A stretch of 17,336 nt of DNA from JBHWPB01 sp043424675 (GTDB lineage Bacteria; Bacillota; Bacilli; Lactobacillales; Carnobacteriaceae_A), in contig JBHWPB010000126.1 of assembly GCA_043424675.1 (NCBI GenBank), positions 1-17,336 of the forward strand, written 5' to 3'. Positions within the stretch are counted from its first letter, which is position 1. Each line of letters begins with the position of its first letter. Shown in pieces: positions 7,355 to 15,050 of the stretch. A model generated the notes under the pieces. That model was not told where the DNA came from, did no database searches, and saw only the letters and a program-made list of their open reading frames with translations. The translations under genes and the position numbers were made by a program.

Positions 7355-7422
7355 AGAGATCGTTATTGAAGCTCTATTATATTTTTGAGACACCTTTGCG
7401 AGCTTCTTATCAGTTCATCATA

Positions 7423-7560
7423 TTATTTAGCAGCTCCATTAATAACTTCTTCCTTGTGCTCTAGGAGAGCGTTCATTAACTCATTCTTTTCTTTTTTAGA
7501 TACATCAAAATGATCAAGTTTGATAACAAAAAAACAGCTAAAAATATGTCTGCCATATTT
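7423..7560 (-). pseudogene. Orphan 3' end of an ORF, possibly a gene remnant
   Basis: On the minus strand an open frame without a usable start codon runs from within the VOC terminator to a TAA at 7423-7425. Its last 30 codons read like real protein: LDHFDVSKKEKNELMNALLE, then a lysine/glutamate-rich helix ending NGAAK. It loosely resembles the C-terminal helix of truncated globins, from memory only. The first third overlaps the terminator and is low complexity. It could be the surviving 3' end of a deleted gene, or chance. Confidence 0.25.
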
Positions 7561-7571
7561 CTAACTGTTTT
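7528..7571 (-). terminator. Terminator of the VOC gene
   Basis: Arms 7554-7571 and 7531-7548 pair over 18 positions with two G-U wobbles around a five-base loop. On the minus strand the stem is followed by a T-run (plus 7528-7534). It starts 24 nt after the VOC stop codon. Confidence 0.85.
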
Positions 7572-7595
7572 CAAGAGACACTTCCCGTTTCTCTG

Positions 7596-8489
7596 TTACT
7601 CTCCAGCATTTCTCCAAACTCTTTCAAGTTTTGCCATGTCTAATTTTTTCATCGGAAGGAAAGCTTGGGTCACCGCGTTGATTTGTTTCCTTGTTCCTGT
7701 ACTCAATAATTCTGTCAGATTATGTGGAACGATCTGCCAAGAAACCCCATACTTATCTTTCAGCCAGCCACATTGTTCGGCTTCAGGATCTGCCGATAAT
7801 TTCTCCCAATAGTAGTCAATTTCAGATTGCGTAACACATTCTACCATTAAAGATATCGCTTCGTTAAAGGGGGTATCTCCTCCCTCACCATCATCTGCCG
7901 CACTCATTTCTAAGTCCATCAGTTCAAAGGATGAATAGGCAATCTCAGCATCTGGATGCTTCGCCTGACCTTCTTCGTACTCCATCACATTGAGAATTTT
8001 ACCGCCTTGGAAAATCTCAGTATAAAACTCTATGGCCTCGCGCGCTTTACCTGTTGCATCTCCAGAATATAGGAGAGAGGGAAGAATCTTTTGCTCGTAT
8101 TCCATACCTTCCGAAGAAATAAGCTGCCAAGATAGCTCATAGCGGTCTTCTACCCAACCATAAAGCTCACTGAAATCATAAGACTGCAGGGGCATGAGTT
8201 CTCGTCCGCCATCGCTCAACTGGTCCCAGAGTCTGTGTATTTCTTCTTCGGTGTCGCACAGAACTGTGAATGAGATCGATGGGTTCTTTTTGAACATTGG
8301 ACCGCCATTCAGCGCGCCAAAATGGACACCAGCTAAGGTGAAATCGATCGCCCACGTGTCGTCACCTGAAGGAGTATCCTCTAGTTCTTGTACCACAAGT
8401 ATTTCTGAATCATCAAATAGAGACGTATAAAAGTCGACTGCTTCCTTCGCTTCTGTGTCATACCAAATATAAGGAACAATTTTATCCAT
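7596..8489 (-). CDS. Tandem-domain VOC / PhnB-like protein
   Basis: A 297-aa cytosolic protein made of two related halves, each a PhnB-like (glyoxalase/vicinal oxygen chelate fold) unit. The first half starts KIVPYIWYDTEAKEAVDFYTS and ends YGWVEDRYELSWQLI; the second contains the parallel AREAIEFYTEIFQGGKILNV and ends KDKYGVSWQIVPHNL. The repeated ending (W..D.Y..SWQ) is typical of the family once named 3-demethylubiquinone-9 3-methyltransferase-like. Members often have no known substrate; some are linked to metal-dependent dioxygenase or antibiotic-binding roles. The ATG follows AGAGGAAG on the minus strand, and a terminator follows the stop. It is monocistronic between two plus-strand units. 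Confidence 0.9.
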   Translation of the reverse strand: MDKIVPYIWYDTEAKEAVDFYTSLFDDSEILVVQELEDTPSGDDTWAIDFTLAGVHFGALNGGPMFKKNPSISFTVLCDTEEEIHRLWDQLSDGGRELMPLQSYDFSELYGWVEDRYELSWQLISSEGMEYEQKILPSLLYSGDATGKAREAIEFYTEIFQGGKILNVMEYEEGQAKHPDAEIAYSSFELMDLEMSAADDGEGGDTPFNEAISLMVECVTQSEIDYYWEKLSADPEAEQCGWLKDKYGVSWQIVPHNLTELLSTGTRKQINAVTQAFLPMKKLDMAKLERVWRNAGE

Positions 8490-8693
8490 TTTTCTCTTCC
8501 TCTCATTTTTCCTCTACATAGGAGAATGACGGATCAGAAATGACTGAGTTGGCGATAGCTGTATACTTCTAAGTCAATTTTACTATGATGGTTCTGTTCT
8601 TTACAGTAATAAGCATTTTAATTTGCCTATTTTCAGCATAAACACTGTTCTAACACTGACTGGAAAGAAAGCGATACAAATATTTTGTGAAAA

Positions 8694-8702
8694 TGATATA
8701 CT
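8694..8702 (+). promoter_or_regulatory. Extended -10 promoter of the cotH operon
   Basis: TGATATACT fits the TGnTATAAT extended -10 pattern. No good -35 is seen at 17 bases, as is usual for such promoters. Transcription would begin near 8709, giving a leader of about 90 nt. The leader holds a weak GAGAC/GTCTC stem (8742-8746 and 8775-8779) that encloses TACG/CGTA. The rest of the 8490-8798 gap also serves the VOC gene on the other strand; no other feature is visible there. Confidence 0.5.
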
Positions 8703-8798
8703 AAATTTACTGTAAATCTACATAAAGGCTTTAAATAGAAATGGAGACCCCGATTACGAAATAATTCTTGCGTAGTCTCTAAATAGAACATATGGCAG

Positions 8799-10430
8799 GT
8801 GATAAATATCGAAAAAAAAATAAAGAACATGCTTTTTGTCTTCAGTGTAGTGATCTTATTGCTGTTATTTTACAGGAATGATTTCGGCATTATAAGTAGA
8901 GTAGACAATCTACAAATACCAAAAGAAGACTACCAACAGCTGACTGAGATGCGAATAGAAAGTAAATTAAATCATGCGTTTCGGTTAAAAGTTGATGATT
9001 ATCTTTTACCTTTCGATGAGACAACTGATTCTTTTTTATTTTCTGTAAGTGATCTAGAAAATATTGAGGACTACAATCCAGTCTTTGAACTAGTGATGGA
9101 GGATAATCTCGACTACGAGGTCGCAGTGCTGGATCATACCTTTACGAAAGAAAGCATTAAAAATAATAAACCGGTAAAGTTACTAGTTTATTCAGAAGAT
9201 AAGTTTGATGAATTTGATATTCATTTTACGACGCTCCCCATTTTGACTTTGGATTTAGAAGAACCTTCAGAAACAGAGAACCGCCCTATCGGAGATATCA
9301 ACCAAAAAGCCAGTATGACCTTGTATAACAAGGATGAGAAGGCTGAAAGCGATCTTTATATTCGCCTCAGAGGAGCTACAAGCCGTACCTTTCCTAAAAA
9401 TCAATATCGCATCAATTTAAGGGAGTTTACGATTGGAGGAGAAGAGAAACTGAATCATCAGTCGCTGTTAGGCATGCGGGAAGATGATGATTGGATTATC
9501 TATTCGCCTTACAATGATCCCGAAAAAGTCCGCAATACTTTTTCCAACAATCTATGGCATGACACGATGGCCAAAGAGAACCGTTTCGACATCAATACGG
9601 GAACAGAAGGGGAATATATAGAAGTCTTTATGAATGGCCGCTATTGGGGCTTATACGTGCTCATGCATCCGATTGATGCCAAGCAGCTCGATCTCGATAT
9701 AGAAAATAAGACAGAAGAAAGTGAAATCTATTACCGGTCAATTTCGAACGCAGCTGCTTTAGAGGAGAGCTTCGAAAACAGTACTGGAAACGAAAGAGTC
9801 TTAGATCGTTTCGAATTGCGTGAACCCGATGAACCTTTTGGAGAGAAAGCACAGTGGGAACCCCTCTATGAGCATATGCTGATGCAGCATGCTAATGTCG
9901 AGACGCTCGAAAACTATTTAGTCGAACGGACGGATCTTGAAAACCAGATTAATTATTATCTGTTTGTCCTACTGCTCCAGGCGACAGACAACAACTTCAA
10001 AAACCATAATTATATTTCAAAGCTTGACGGAGAGACGCGGGTAATGCTTGAATCACCTTGGGACTTGGATTTAACTTGGGGACTTCATTACCAGCCTGAC
10101 AGCCCACTGCGCGCGATTGTGAGAGGGGATCCTGCAATAAATTATGGCGCCAGTGCTACGCTGGTGCACTCAGCTCTCGAAAAGGGCAGTACAGAAATCG
10201 CAGAGAGAGTTAGAGAGAAGTACTACAAGTTACGTGCTGATGAATGGTCGGAGGAAGCTCTGATGGCAGAGCTCGATCAATATGAAGAAGACATCTATCA
10301 TTCTGGCTCGATATTGAGAGATAAAAAAAGATGGCCAGACACCGCCTATAACGAAGACATGGATCTCTTGCGCGCTTACATATTGAAGCGGCTGCAGACG
10401 ATGGATGACTTTATCGCCAATGATATTTAG
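8799..10430 (+). CDS. CotH-family kinase-like protein, membrane anchored
   Basis: A 543-aa protein of the CotH family, atypical protein kinases first described from a Bacillus spore-coat protein. One N-terminal membrane segment (about 11-25) predicts the rest to be extracytoplasmic. An N-terminal beta-rich region (about 40-150) precedes the CotH domain. Family landmarks are YIRLRGATSRTFPK (187-200), FMNGRYWGLYVLMHPID (277-293), DNNFKNHNY (397-405) and the metal-binding-like SPWDLDLTWG (419-428, D422 and D424). The start is uncertain. GTG at 8799 lacks a clear ribosome site; AGGTGAT overlaps it. An in-frame ATG lies at 8829, and an out-of-frame ATG at 8792 would join this frame if the A9 tract at 8812-8820 were one base shorter. 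It leads a tight operon with the VTC and DUF4956 genes, 14 nt from the next start. Substrate and phosphate donor are unknown. Confidence 0.85.
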   Translation: MINIEKKIKNMLFVFSVVILLLLFYRNDFGIISRVDNLQIPKEDYQQLTEMRIESKLNHAFRLKVDDYLLPFDETTDSFLFSVSDLENIEDYNPVFELVMEDNLDYEVAVLDHTFTKESIKNNKPVKLLVYSEDKFDEFDIHFTTLPILTLDLEEPSETENRPIGDINQKASMTLYNKDEKAESDLYIRLRGATSRTFPKNQYRINLREFTIGGEEKLNHQSLLGMREDDDWIIYSPYNDPEKVRNTFSNNLWHDTMAKENRFDINTGTEGEYIEVFMNGRYWGLYVLMHPIDAKQLDLDIENKTEESEIYYRSISNAAALEESFENSTGNERVLDRFELREPDEPFGEKAQWEPLYEHMLMQHANVETLENYLVERTDLENQINYYLFVLLLQATDNNFKNHNYISKLDGETRVMLESPWDLDLTWGLHYQPDSPLRAIVRGDPAINYGASATLVHSALEKGSTEIAERVREKYYKLRADEWSEEALMAELDQYEEDIYHSGSILRDKKRWPDTAYNEDMDLLRAYILKRLQTMDDFIANDI

Positions 10431-10444
10431 AGAGGAAAGAAAAA

Positions 10445-11152
10445 GTGGCAAAGAAATACCGTAATGAATTGAAGTACCTTGTCGATGCCAGGGATGTTTT
10501 AATCATCGAAGACAAATTGAAACATGTCATGGAACGAGATCCTTATGCAGATGAAGAAACAGGGTCTTACGTAGTGAGAAGTTTGTATTTTGATTCCTAT
10601 GACGATGACTGTTACCACAACAATGAGTTCAGTTTAGGAAAACGCAAGAAGTTTAGAATCCGGATGTATGGTGATGACCCATCACTCATCTTATTAGAAA
10701 AAAAAGAAAAAGAAAATGCAAGGTCGCGAAAATATTCCTATAAACTCTCAAAAGCAGAGTACGAGCAACTTTTTTATGGCAATGTTTCTGATATGTATTG
10801 GCAGACCACAGACCCACTGTTGAAAGAATTCTGCCTAGAAGTGATGATGCGCCTCTTTCGACCCAAAGTCATCGTACATTATGAACGGACGCCCTTTGTT
10901 TATATTACGGGGAATGTACGTGTGACTTTAGACACCAATATTTCGTGTTCCACAGAAATTAATCGATTTATAGATAATAACTACTTGACGATACCTGTTT
11001 TAGAAGAAGGGGAACACTTATTGGAAGTTAAATATGACGAATTGCTGCCAGACTTTTTGAAACAGATTATTCAGCTGGATTCCTTAGAACAAGCCACCTT
11101 TTCAAAATACTATATCGGTCGGACGACATCACAAGAACATGGAGGATTATGA
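10445..11152 (+). CDS. VTC-domain (polyphosphate polymerase-like) protein
   Basis: A 235-aa soluble protein of the VTC/triphosphate-tunnel family, whose eukaryotic member Vtc4 makes polyphosphate from ATP. Tunnel-type charged motifs are visible in order: RNELKY (6-11), VRSLYFDS (44-51), KFRIRMYG (69-76), LLEKKEK (83-89), RKYSYKL (95-101), HYERTPFVY (145-153), VRVTLDTNI (158-166), LLEVKYD (192-198) and FSKYYIGR (219-226). The whole domain is present with no SPX or membrane part. The GTG start has AGAGGAAAG upstream. The stop overlaps the DUF4956 start region (ATGATG), so the two are translationally coupled. Polyphosphate synthesis is inferred from family; other triphosphate chemistry is possible. 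Confidence 0.88.
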   Translation: MAKKYRNELKYLVDARDVLIIEDKLKHVMERDPYADEETGSYVVRSLYFDSYDDDCYHNNEFSLGKRKKFRIRMYGDDPSLILLEKKEKENARSRKYSYKLSKAEYEQLFYGNVSDMYWQTTDPLLKEFCLEVMMRLFRPKVIVHYERTPFVYITGNVRVTLDTNISCSTEINRFIDNNYLTIPVLEEGEHLLEVKYDELLPDFLKQIIQLDSLEQATFSKYYIGRTTSQEHGGL

Positions 11153-11829
11153 TGCAGGAAATACAGAGTTTACTCGAGAATGTGCGGTTGAATTTTTCGC
11201 ACGATGATGTAACGACGTCGACAATCTTGACGATGTTGGTTATGGTCAGCATTTTTTCAGCTTATGAATTTTTAGTCTATCGCTTCATTTCAAAAAGAAG
11301 TTTTTACTCTAAACATTTCAATATAGCTTTGGCAATTATACCTTTCTTTGTTGCAAGTATTATCATGGCTCTGCAAAGTAATTTTGTCGTGTCACTGGGT
11401 ACGATCGGTGCTTTAGCGATTATTCGTTTCCGGACAGCCATTAAAGATCCGCTCGATATGGTTTATCTGTTCTGGTCTGTCCACACGGGGATCGTGGTAG
11501 GGACCGGTTTGTATGAGCTGGGCTTTCTGACCTCTATTGTGGTTTCGGTTTTTCTCTTCATTCTTGATTATATCCCGATCGGAAAAGCCCCTTATCTGCT
11601 TGTGATGAATATCCAAGAAATTGAAGCAGAAAAAGCTATTCTAGATATCGTCGACAGATATGCGTCAGATTCATCAGTGAAATCGCGCAACTTTTCGACG
11701 AACGGCTTAGACATGATTCTTGAGATAAGAACTAAAAAAGAGTCTGAAATGATGACAGAACTGGTCGACACAGAAAGCATCAAAAACGTTTCACTAGTCG
11801 CTCACACTGGAGAGAAAGAGTTTCAGTAA
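11152..11829 (+). CDS. DUF4956 membrane protein, partner of the VTC protein
   Basis: An integral membrane protein of about 225 aa. It has four or five hydrophobic segments (roughly 22-41, 57-76, 82-97, 107-127 and 128-146) followed by a soluble C-terminal domain of about 75 residues. The central stretch SLGTIGALAIIRFRTAIKDP is characteristic of DUF4956, with conserved basic and acidic residues beside a membrane segment. Two ATGs overlap the VTC stop at 11149 and 11152; the second is preferred because GGAGG lies six bases upstream. Family function is not established. Its regular company with VTC and CotH genes suggests a membrane platform or channel for their product, which is inference. Confidence 0.85.
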   Translation: MQEIQSLLENVRLNFSHDDVTTSTILTMLVMVSIFSAYEFLVYRFISKRSFYSKHFNIALAIIPFFVASIIMALQSNFVVSLGTIGALAIIRFRTAIKDPLDMVYLFWSVHTGIVVGTGLYELGFLTSIVVSVFLFILDYIPIGKAPYLLVMNIQEIEAEKAILDIVDRYASDSSVKSRNFSTNGLDMILEIRTKKESEMMTELVDTESIKNVSLVAHTGEKEFQ

Positions 11830-11840
11830 TAAATATTGAA

Positions 11841-11864
11841 ATGCTCACTTTGTGGGCATTTTTT
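11841..11864 (+). terminator. Terminator of the CotH-VTC-DUF4956 operon
   Basis: ATGCTCAC (11841-11848) pairs with GTGGGCAT (11852-11859), with one G-U pair, across a three-base loop and runs into six T residues. It sits between two convergent genes and may also serve the minus-strand gene ending at 11877, though the T-run is poorer in that direction. Confidence 0.8.
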
Positions 11865-11876
11865 GTTTTGAACGCT

Positions 11877-12461
11877 CTAATCGAAGTAGGACGAATCCTT
11901 CACTTCGCGATCGTCGACATCATTTGACCTGACATTGGAAACTTTGTTTTTAAGGGCTTCTTCAGCAGCGTCTAAGTCGATACGTTCTGCATAGCGATCA
12001 CTCCAGAAACTAGGATTCTTCCAGCCTTGCGTATCGGTTCGCCCATTTTTCAACTCTACATCGATGCGATCTCGACTGTCATATCTGGGTCTCGATTCAT
12101 CCCTGCCGGGGGTTCTGCCTTGGATAATGAGCATTTGGCGATTCAAAAAAACTTTTTCTATTTCATCGTAGTGGTATGTATGCACATCTCCTCCGTCGTT
12201 TAGTACTAAATGGTCTGCGTAAACTTGGAGGAGACCCTCACGATTATTTGTATTCTCTATGTTGCTTTTATAAAAAATAACTAAAACTAGACCAAAAACG
12301 AGGACAGTGGCGATAACAGAATATCCTTCCATTCTTCTTTCTTCTTCACCGTCTGTAAAAAGATATAAGGTGAAAAGAATGGCGGATAAGGCGATAAAAA
12401 TAAGAGTCGCACCGTTAAAAGCAATTTCGATCGTTTCTGTAGATGTTCCCCAGACATACAA
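11877..12461 (-). CDS. Two-pass membrane protein with a probable bPH-like domain
   Basis: A 194-aa protein with two hydrophobic segments (about 14-34 and 46-64). After them comes a beta-rich region beginning GLLQVYADHLVLNDGG and including a Y-x-Y-D-E-I-E-K-V-F strand, which resembles bacterial PH-like membrane domains. The tail is rich in R, D and K and is probably disordered. I cannot name a function. The start is taken as TTG at 12461: no ATG or GTG occurs between it and the in-frame stop upstream, and GAGGTG lies about 12-16 bases before it. The next in-frame Met (residue 44) would remove the first membrane segment. The gap 12462-12761 (300 nt) holds this gene's leader and the next gene's promoter and nothing else evident. 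Confidence 0.7.
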   Translation of the reverse strand: MYVWGTSTETIEIAFNGATLIFIALSAILFTLYLFTDGEEERRMEGYSVIATVLVFGLVLVIFYKSNIENTNNREGLLQVYADHLVLNDGGDVHTYHYDEIEKVFLNRQMLIIQGRTPGRDESRPRYDSRDRIDVELKNGRTDTQGWKNPSFWSDRYAERIDLDAAEEALKNKVSNVRSNDVDDREVKDSSYFD

Positions 12462-12651
12462 GGGTTCGATAAGCTCACCTCTGATTTTTTTAAGAAAAAT
12501 TCTTTAGTGTGTTCTTTATATTTTGAATTAATAATACATCGCATTTGATATTTACACGAACAAAAGGTTTTTGTTGAATGTAGCTTTATTTATGGATGAA
12601 TAAGAAATATTTTGCTCAGGATTCTAGTTGGACATCATTGAGTTTGAAGTT

Positions 12652-12660
12652 TGATATAAT
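12652..12660 (+). promoter_or_regulatory. Extended -10 promoter of the flavodoxin gene
   Basis: TGATATAAT is a perfect TGnTATAAT element. The nearest -35-like sequence, TTGGAC, is 21 bases upstream, too far to be normal. The predicted leader is about 95 nt with no strong hairpin. Confidence 0.65.
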
Positions 12661-12761
12661 TATTTTAAGAAGAGCTTAATATCTATCTTTGAGAGGAAGA
12701 CCAGCAGCCAACGGGATACAGAAGATGCGACTGAAGAATAGAGAGAATAGAGTGAGGTAAA

Positions 12762-13283
12762 ATGACGAATATAGTTGTATATGGAAGTCGATATGGCACA
12801 ACGAAAAGCTATGCCAAAGAATTTGCGAGGAGAAATGGGATTGTAGCCATTCCTTTTACCTCTGTCGATGCTCTGTCAGAATATGAGACCGTCGTTCACT
12901 TTGGCGCGCTGCTTGCCGGCGGGGTGTACGGTTTAAAGAAGACCCTTGAAGCACTCGACCAAAAGGATGTGCAACAGCTCGTTATTGTGACAGTTGGATT
13001 AGCGGATCCGGCAAACACAAAGAATACAGATTCTATAAAGAAAGCCATCAAAGAACAAGTCCCAGAGAATATTCTAAAGCACACAAAAATATATCACTTA
13101 AGAGGCGGTATCGATTATAAAAAGTTAAGCCTCATACACCGTTTTATGATGTATATGGTTTATAGAAGGGCTAAACAGAATGCGATTGAAGAAAAAGATG
13201 AAGAAACGAATGAAATGATTGCAACTTATAACAAGCAAGTGAGTTTTGTCGATTTTGAGACGCTTGACCAAATTGCTCTGTAA
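12762..13283 (+). CDS. Flavodoxin-domain protein, HemG-like
   Basis: A 173-aa flavodoxin-fold protein that should bind FMN. The phosphate-binding loop VYGSRYGTTKSYAKEFA (6-22) is intact, followed by HFGALLAGGVYGLKKTLE and VTVGLADPAN, with HLRGGIDYKKLS near 117-128. These fit the group that includes menaquinone-dependent protoporphyrinogen oxidase HemG. No heme gene is nearby and many lactic bacteria lack heme synthesis, so a general redox role is as likely. The ATG follows GTGAGGT. It is monocistronic, with its own promoter and terminator. Confidence 0.88.
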   Translation: MTNIVVYGSRYGTTKSYAKEFARRNGIVAIPFTSVDALSEYETVVHFGALLAGGVYGLKKTLEALDQKDVQQLVIVTVGLADPANTKNTDSIKKAIKEQVPENILKHTKIYHLRGGIDYKKLSLIHRFMMYMVYRRAKQNAIEEKDEETNEMIATYNKQVSFVDFETLDQIAL

Positions 13284-13370
13284 GGAATTTCTGTGGTTTA
13301 TTTTAGTCCTGGAGTTTGGCTGTTTCATTTTTCATCGAACCAACATTTAACAGGGTTTTAGAAGGGGATA

Positions 13371-13419
13371 GGACTCTGAGAAGTAGATTTTTAATTCTAA
13401 TTTCTCGGAGCCTTTTCGT
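13371..13419 (+). terminator. Probable terminator of the flavodoxin gene
   Basis: CTCTGAGAA (13374-13382) pairs with TTCTCGGAG (13402-13410), with one G-U pair. GG/CC closes the base over a one-base bulge, and TTTTCGTTTT follows. The loop is 19 bases. It starts 88 nt after the stop codon. Confidence 0.6.
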
Positions 13420-13456
13420 TTTAAAGCTAGTTTTTTTTTATTCCCAGATAAAGCTC

Positions 13457-13485
13457 TTAATTCTAATAAGTAAATGTGCTATATT
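13457..13485 (+). promoter_or_regulatory. Promoter of the fet-type ABC operon
   Basis: TTAATT (13457-13462) and TATATT (13480-13485) are separated by 17 bases, with TG at the extended -10 position. A second -10-like TATAAT lies a few bases downstream (13490-13495). The AAGGAGGT ribosome site follows before the ATG at 13527. Confidence 0.5.
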
Positions 13486-13526
13486 AATTATAATGATTCT
13501 AAATAAATAAGGAGGTTTATATATAT

Positions 13527-14189
13527 ATGGAGCAAAAAGTTATACAGCTGCAGGATGTAGGATACAGAGTAGAGAATCAACAGATTTTAGAAGGTATTTC
13601 TTTCTCGATAGATGAAGGAGAGATTGTAACTATCACAGGTCCTTCAGGAGGCGGAAAAAGTACACTCCTTAAATTGATCGCACTTATTATTAGTCCCACA
13701 TCTGGCACCATCAACTACAAAGGAAAAGACATCAGAGAATATGAACCTACTGAATACCGTAAAGAAGTCTCTTACTTCTTTCAAAATGCCGCCTTATTCG
13801 AAGAGACAGTGAGAGACAATCTTTCTTTCCCCGCCAAAATTAGAGAGGAAGAATTCAACGAGGATCGTGCGAAAAAAGGCTTAGAGATTGTTCAACTGTC
13901 TGAGGTCGGTCTCGATAAGCCCATTCACGAACTGTCTGGAGGCGAGAAGCAGCGAGTAGCCTTAATTCGTAATCTCATGTATCCGCCAAAAGTCTTGTTG
14001 ATGGATGAAGTGACGAGTTCATTAGACCAAGATAACAGAGAAATTATTCTTACTTTCATCGATCAGATGAATAAAGAAGAGGGCGTAACCATTATGTGGA
14101 TTACTCATAATCAAGAGGAAATTACCGCTTCGGATAGAATAATCACGATTAACGATGGAAAACTGGAGGAGTCTTATCATGCAAAATAG
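13527..14189 (+). CDS. fetA: ABC transporter ATPase, FetA-like
   Basis: A 220-aa ATP-binding subunit with all motifs intact: Walker A GPSGGGKST (38-46), Q-loop Q86, signature LSGGEKQR (136-143), Walker B VLLMDEVTSSLD (156-167) and the switch histidine H194 in WITHN. It is a short single-domain ATPase whose partner, overlapping its 3' end, is a UPF0014/FetB permease; that pairing identifies it as FetA/YbbL-type. In E. coli FetAB is reported to export iron and aid oxidative-stress resistance; the substrate here is inferred. A strong AAGGAGGT site precedes the ATG by ten bases. Confidence 0.9.
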   Translation: MEQKVIQLQDVGYRVENQQILEGISFSIDEGEIVTITGPSGGGKSTLLKLIALIISPTSGTINYKGKDIREYEPTEYRKEVSYFFQNAALFEETVRDNLSFPAKIREEEFNEDRAKKGLEIVQLSEVGLDKPIHELSGGEKQRVALIRNLMYPPKVLLMDEVTSSLDQDNREIILTFIDQMNKEEGVTIMWITHNQEEITASDRIITINDGKLEESYHAK

Positions 14190-14943
14190 CTTGGAAATCA
14201 GTAATTTTTCTTTGCTACTTTCAACCTTGTTACTTGTTTTTGCTATCCTGATTTCTTATAAAGAGGAACTGGGACTAGGGAAAGACATCTTTATTGCAGG
14301 AATCCGTGCCGTCATTCAGCTCACGATTATCGGTTATATTCTCAGATTCGTTTTGCAGGTGGATAATAATATCCTCACGCTAGCTATGGTCGCTTTTATG
14401 GTCTTTAATGCTTCCTTTAATGCACACCAGACCAGCGAAGGTATACCGAACTCTTTCAAGACTTCTCTGATTTCTATAAGTATGGGAACAGCCATTGCTT
14501 TGTTCATACTTATAATTTCTGGCGCTCTCGACTGGACTCCGTCACAAGTGGTGCCGATTACAGGAATGATTGCATCGAATGCGATGACCACAATTGGGGT
14601 CGTTTATAGAACCTTGACGACGCAATTTAAAGATAAAAGACAAGAAACGTTGGAGAAACTGTCATTGGGTGCCAATAAAAAACAAGCTTCGCAGACTATT
14701 GTAAGAGAAAGTATCCAGACAGGAATGACGCCTTCTATCCAAAATACGAAAACAGTCGGCTTAGTCAGTCTTCCAGGAATGATGTCCGGCCTGATATTTG
14801 CTGGCGTTGATCCCTTAGAAGCCATTCGCTATCAAGTCGTCGTGATGTTTATGATTATTTCGGTTGCTGCGATTTCTTCTTTCATAGCGAGTTATTTAAC
14901 TTATCGTTCTTTCTTTAATGAGCATATCCAGCTCACTCTCTAA
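14179..14943 (+). CDS. fetB: ABC transporter permease, FetB / UPF0014 family
   Basis: A 254-aa polytopic membrane protein with about six or seven hydrophobic segments. Family stretches include AGIRAVIQLTIIGYILR, VPITGMIASNAMTT, LSLGANKKQASQ (the cytoplasmic coupling region) and TVGLVSLPGMMSGLIFAG. The start is placed at the ATG at 14179, which has GGAGGAG seven bases upstream; an in-frame ATG at 14155 lacks a site and lies deeper inside the ATPase gene. The 11-nt overlap with the ATPase gene indicates coupled translation. No clear terminator follows. Confidence 0.92.
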   Translation: MQNSLEISNFSLLLSTLLLVFAILISYKEELGLGKDIFIAGIRAVIQLTIIGYILRFVLQVDNNILTLAMVAFMVFNASFNAHQTSEGIPNSFKTSLISISMGTAIALFILIISGALDWTPSQVVPITGMIASNAMTTIGVVYRTLTTQFKDKRQETLEKLSLGANKKQASQTIVRESIQTGMTPSIQNTKTVGLVSLPGMMSGLIFAGVDPLEAIRYQVVVMFMIISVAAISSFIASYLTYRSFFNEHIQLTL

Positions 14944-14982
14944 AACTTGAGTACGTTTGCTTGTAAGAAAGCCTTTCCATTC

Positions 14983-15009
14983 TTGTCCTAACGTTATGTG
15001 TGGTATACT
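14983..15009 (+). promoter_or_regulatory. Promoter of the beta-helix membrane protein gene
   Basis: TGGTATACT (15001-15009) is an extended -10. TTGTCC (14983-14988) could be a -35 but the spacing is only 15. The leader is short and has two ribosome-site-like sequences: AAGGAGGG near 15021, with no start codon after it, and AAGGAGAG, used by the ATG at 15051. Confidence 0.55.
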
Positions 15010-15050
15010 CTAACCAACTTAAGGAGGGTCATTTTTAAGGAGAGAAGATC

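Noticed and set aside
7476..7556. A 26-codon hydrophobic peptide (starting MADIFLAVFLL) on the minus strand, like a type I toxin
   Set aside because: Its start lies inside the stem of the VOC terminator, it lacks a ribosome site, and the hydrophobic run is explained by the T-rich tail of that terminator.
12287..12544. An 85-codon minus-strand frame overlapping the bPH-like gene
   Set aside because: It overlaps the better-supported frame and its translation is proline/serine/phenylalanine-rich and not protein-like. It does have an ATG, whereas the accepted gene needs a TTG start.
13316..13510. A 64-codon plus-strand open frame between the flavodoxin and fet genes
   Set aside because: It spans the flavodoxin terminator and the fet promoter, is low complexity and has no ribosome site.
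14155..14178. Earlier in-frame ATG for the FetB-like gene
   Set aside because: No ribosome site before it, and the GGAGGAG site fits the ATG at 14179.
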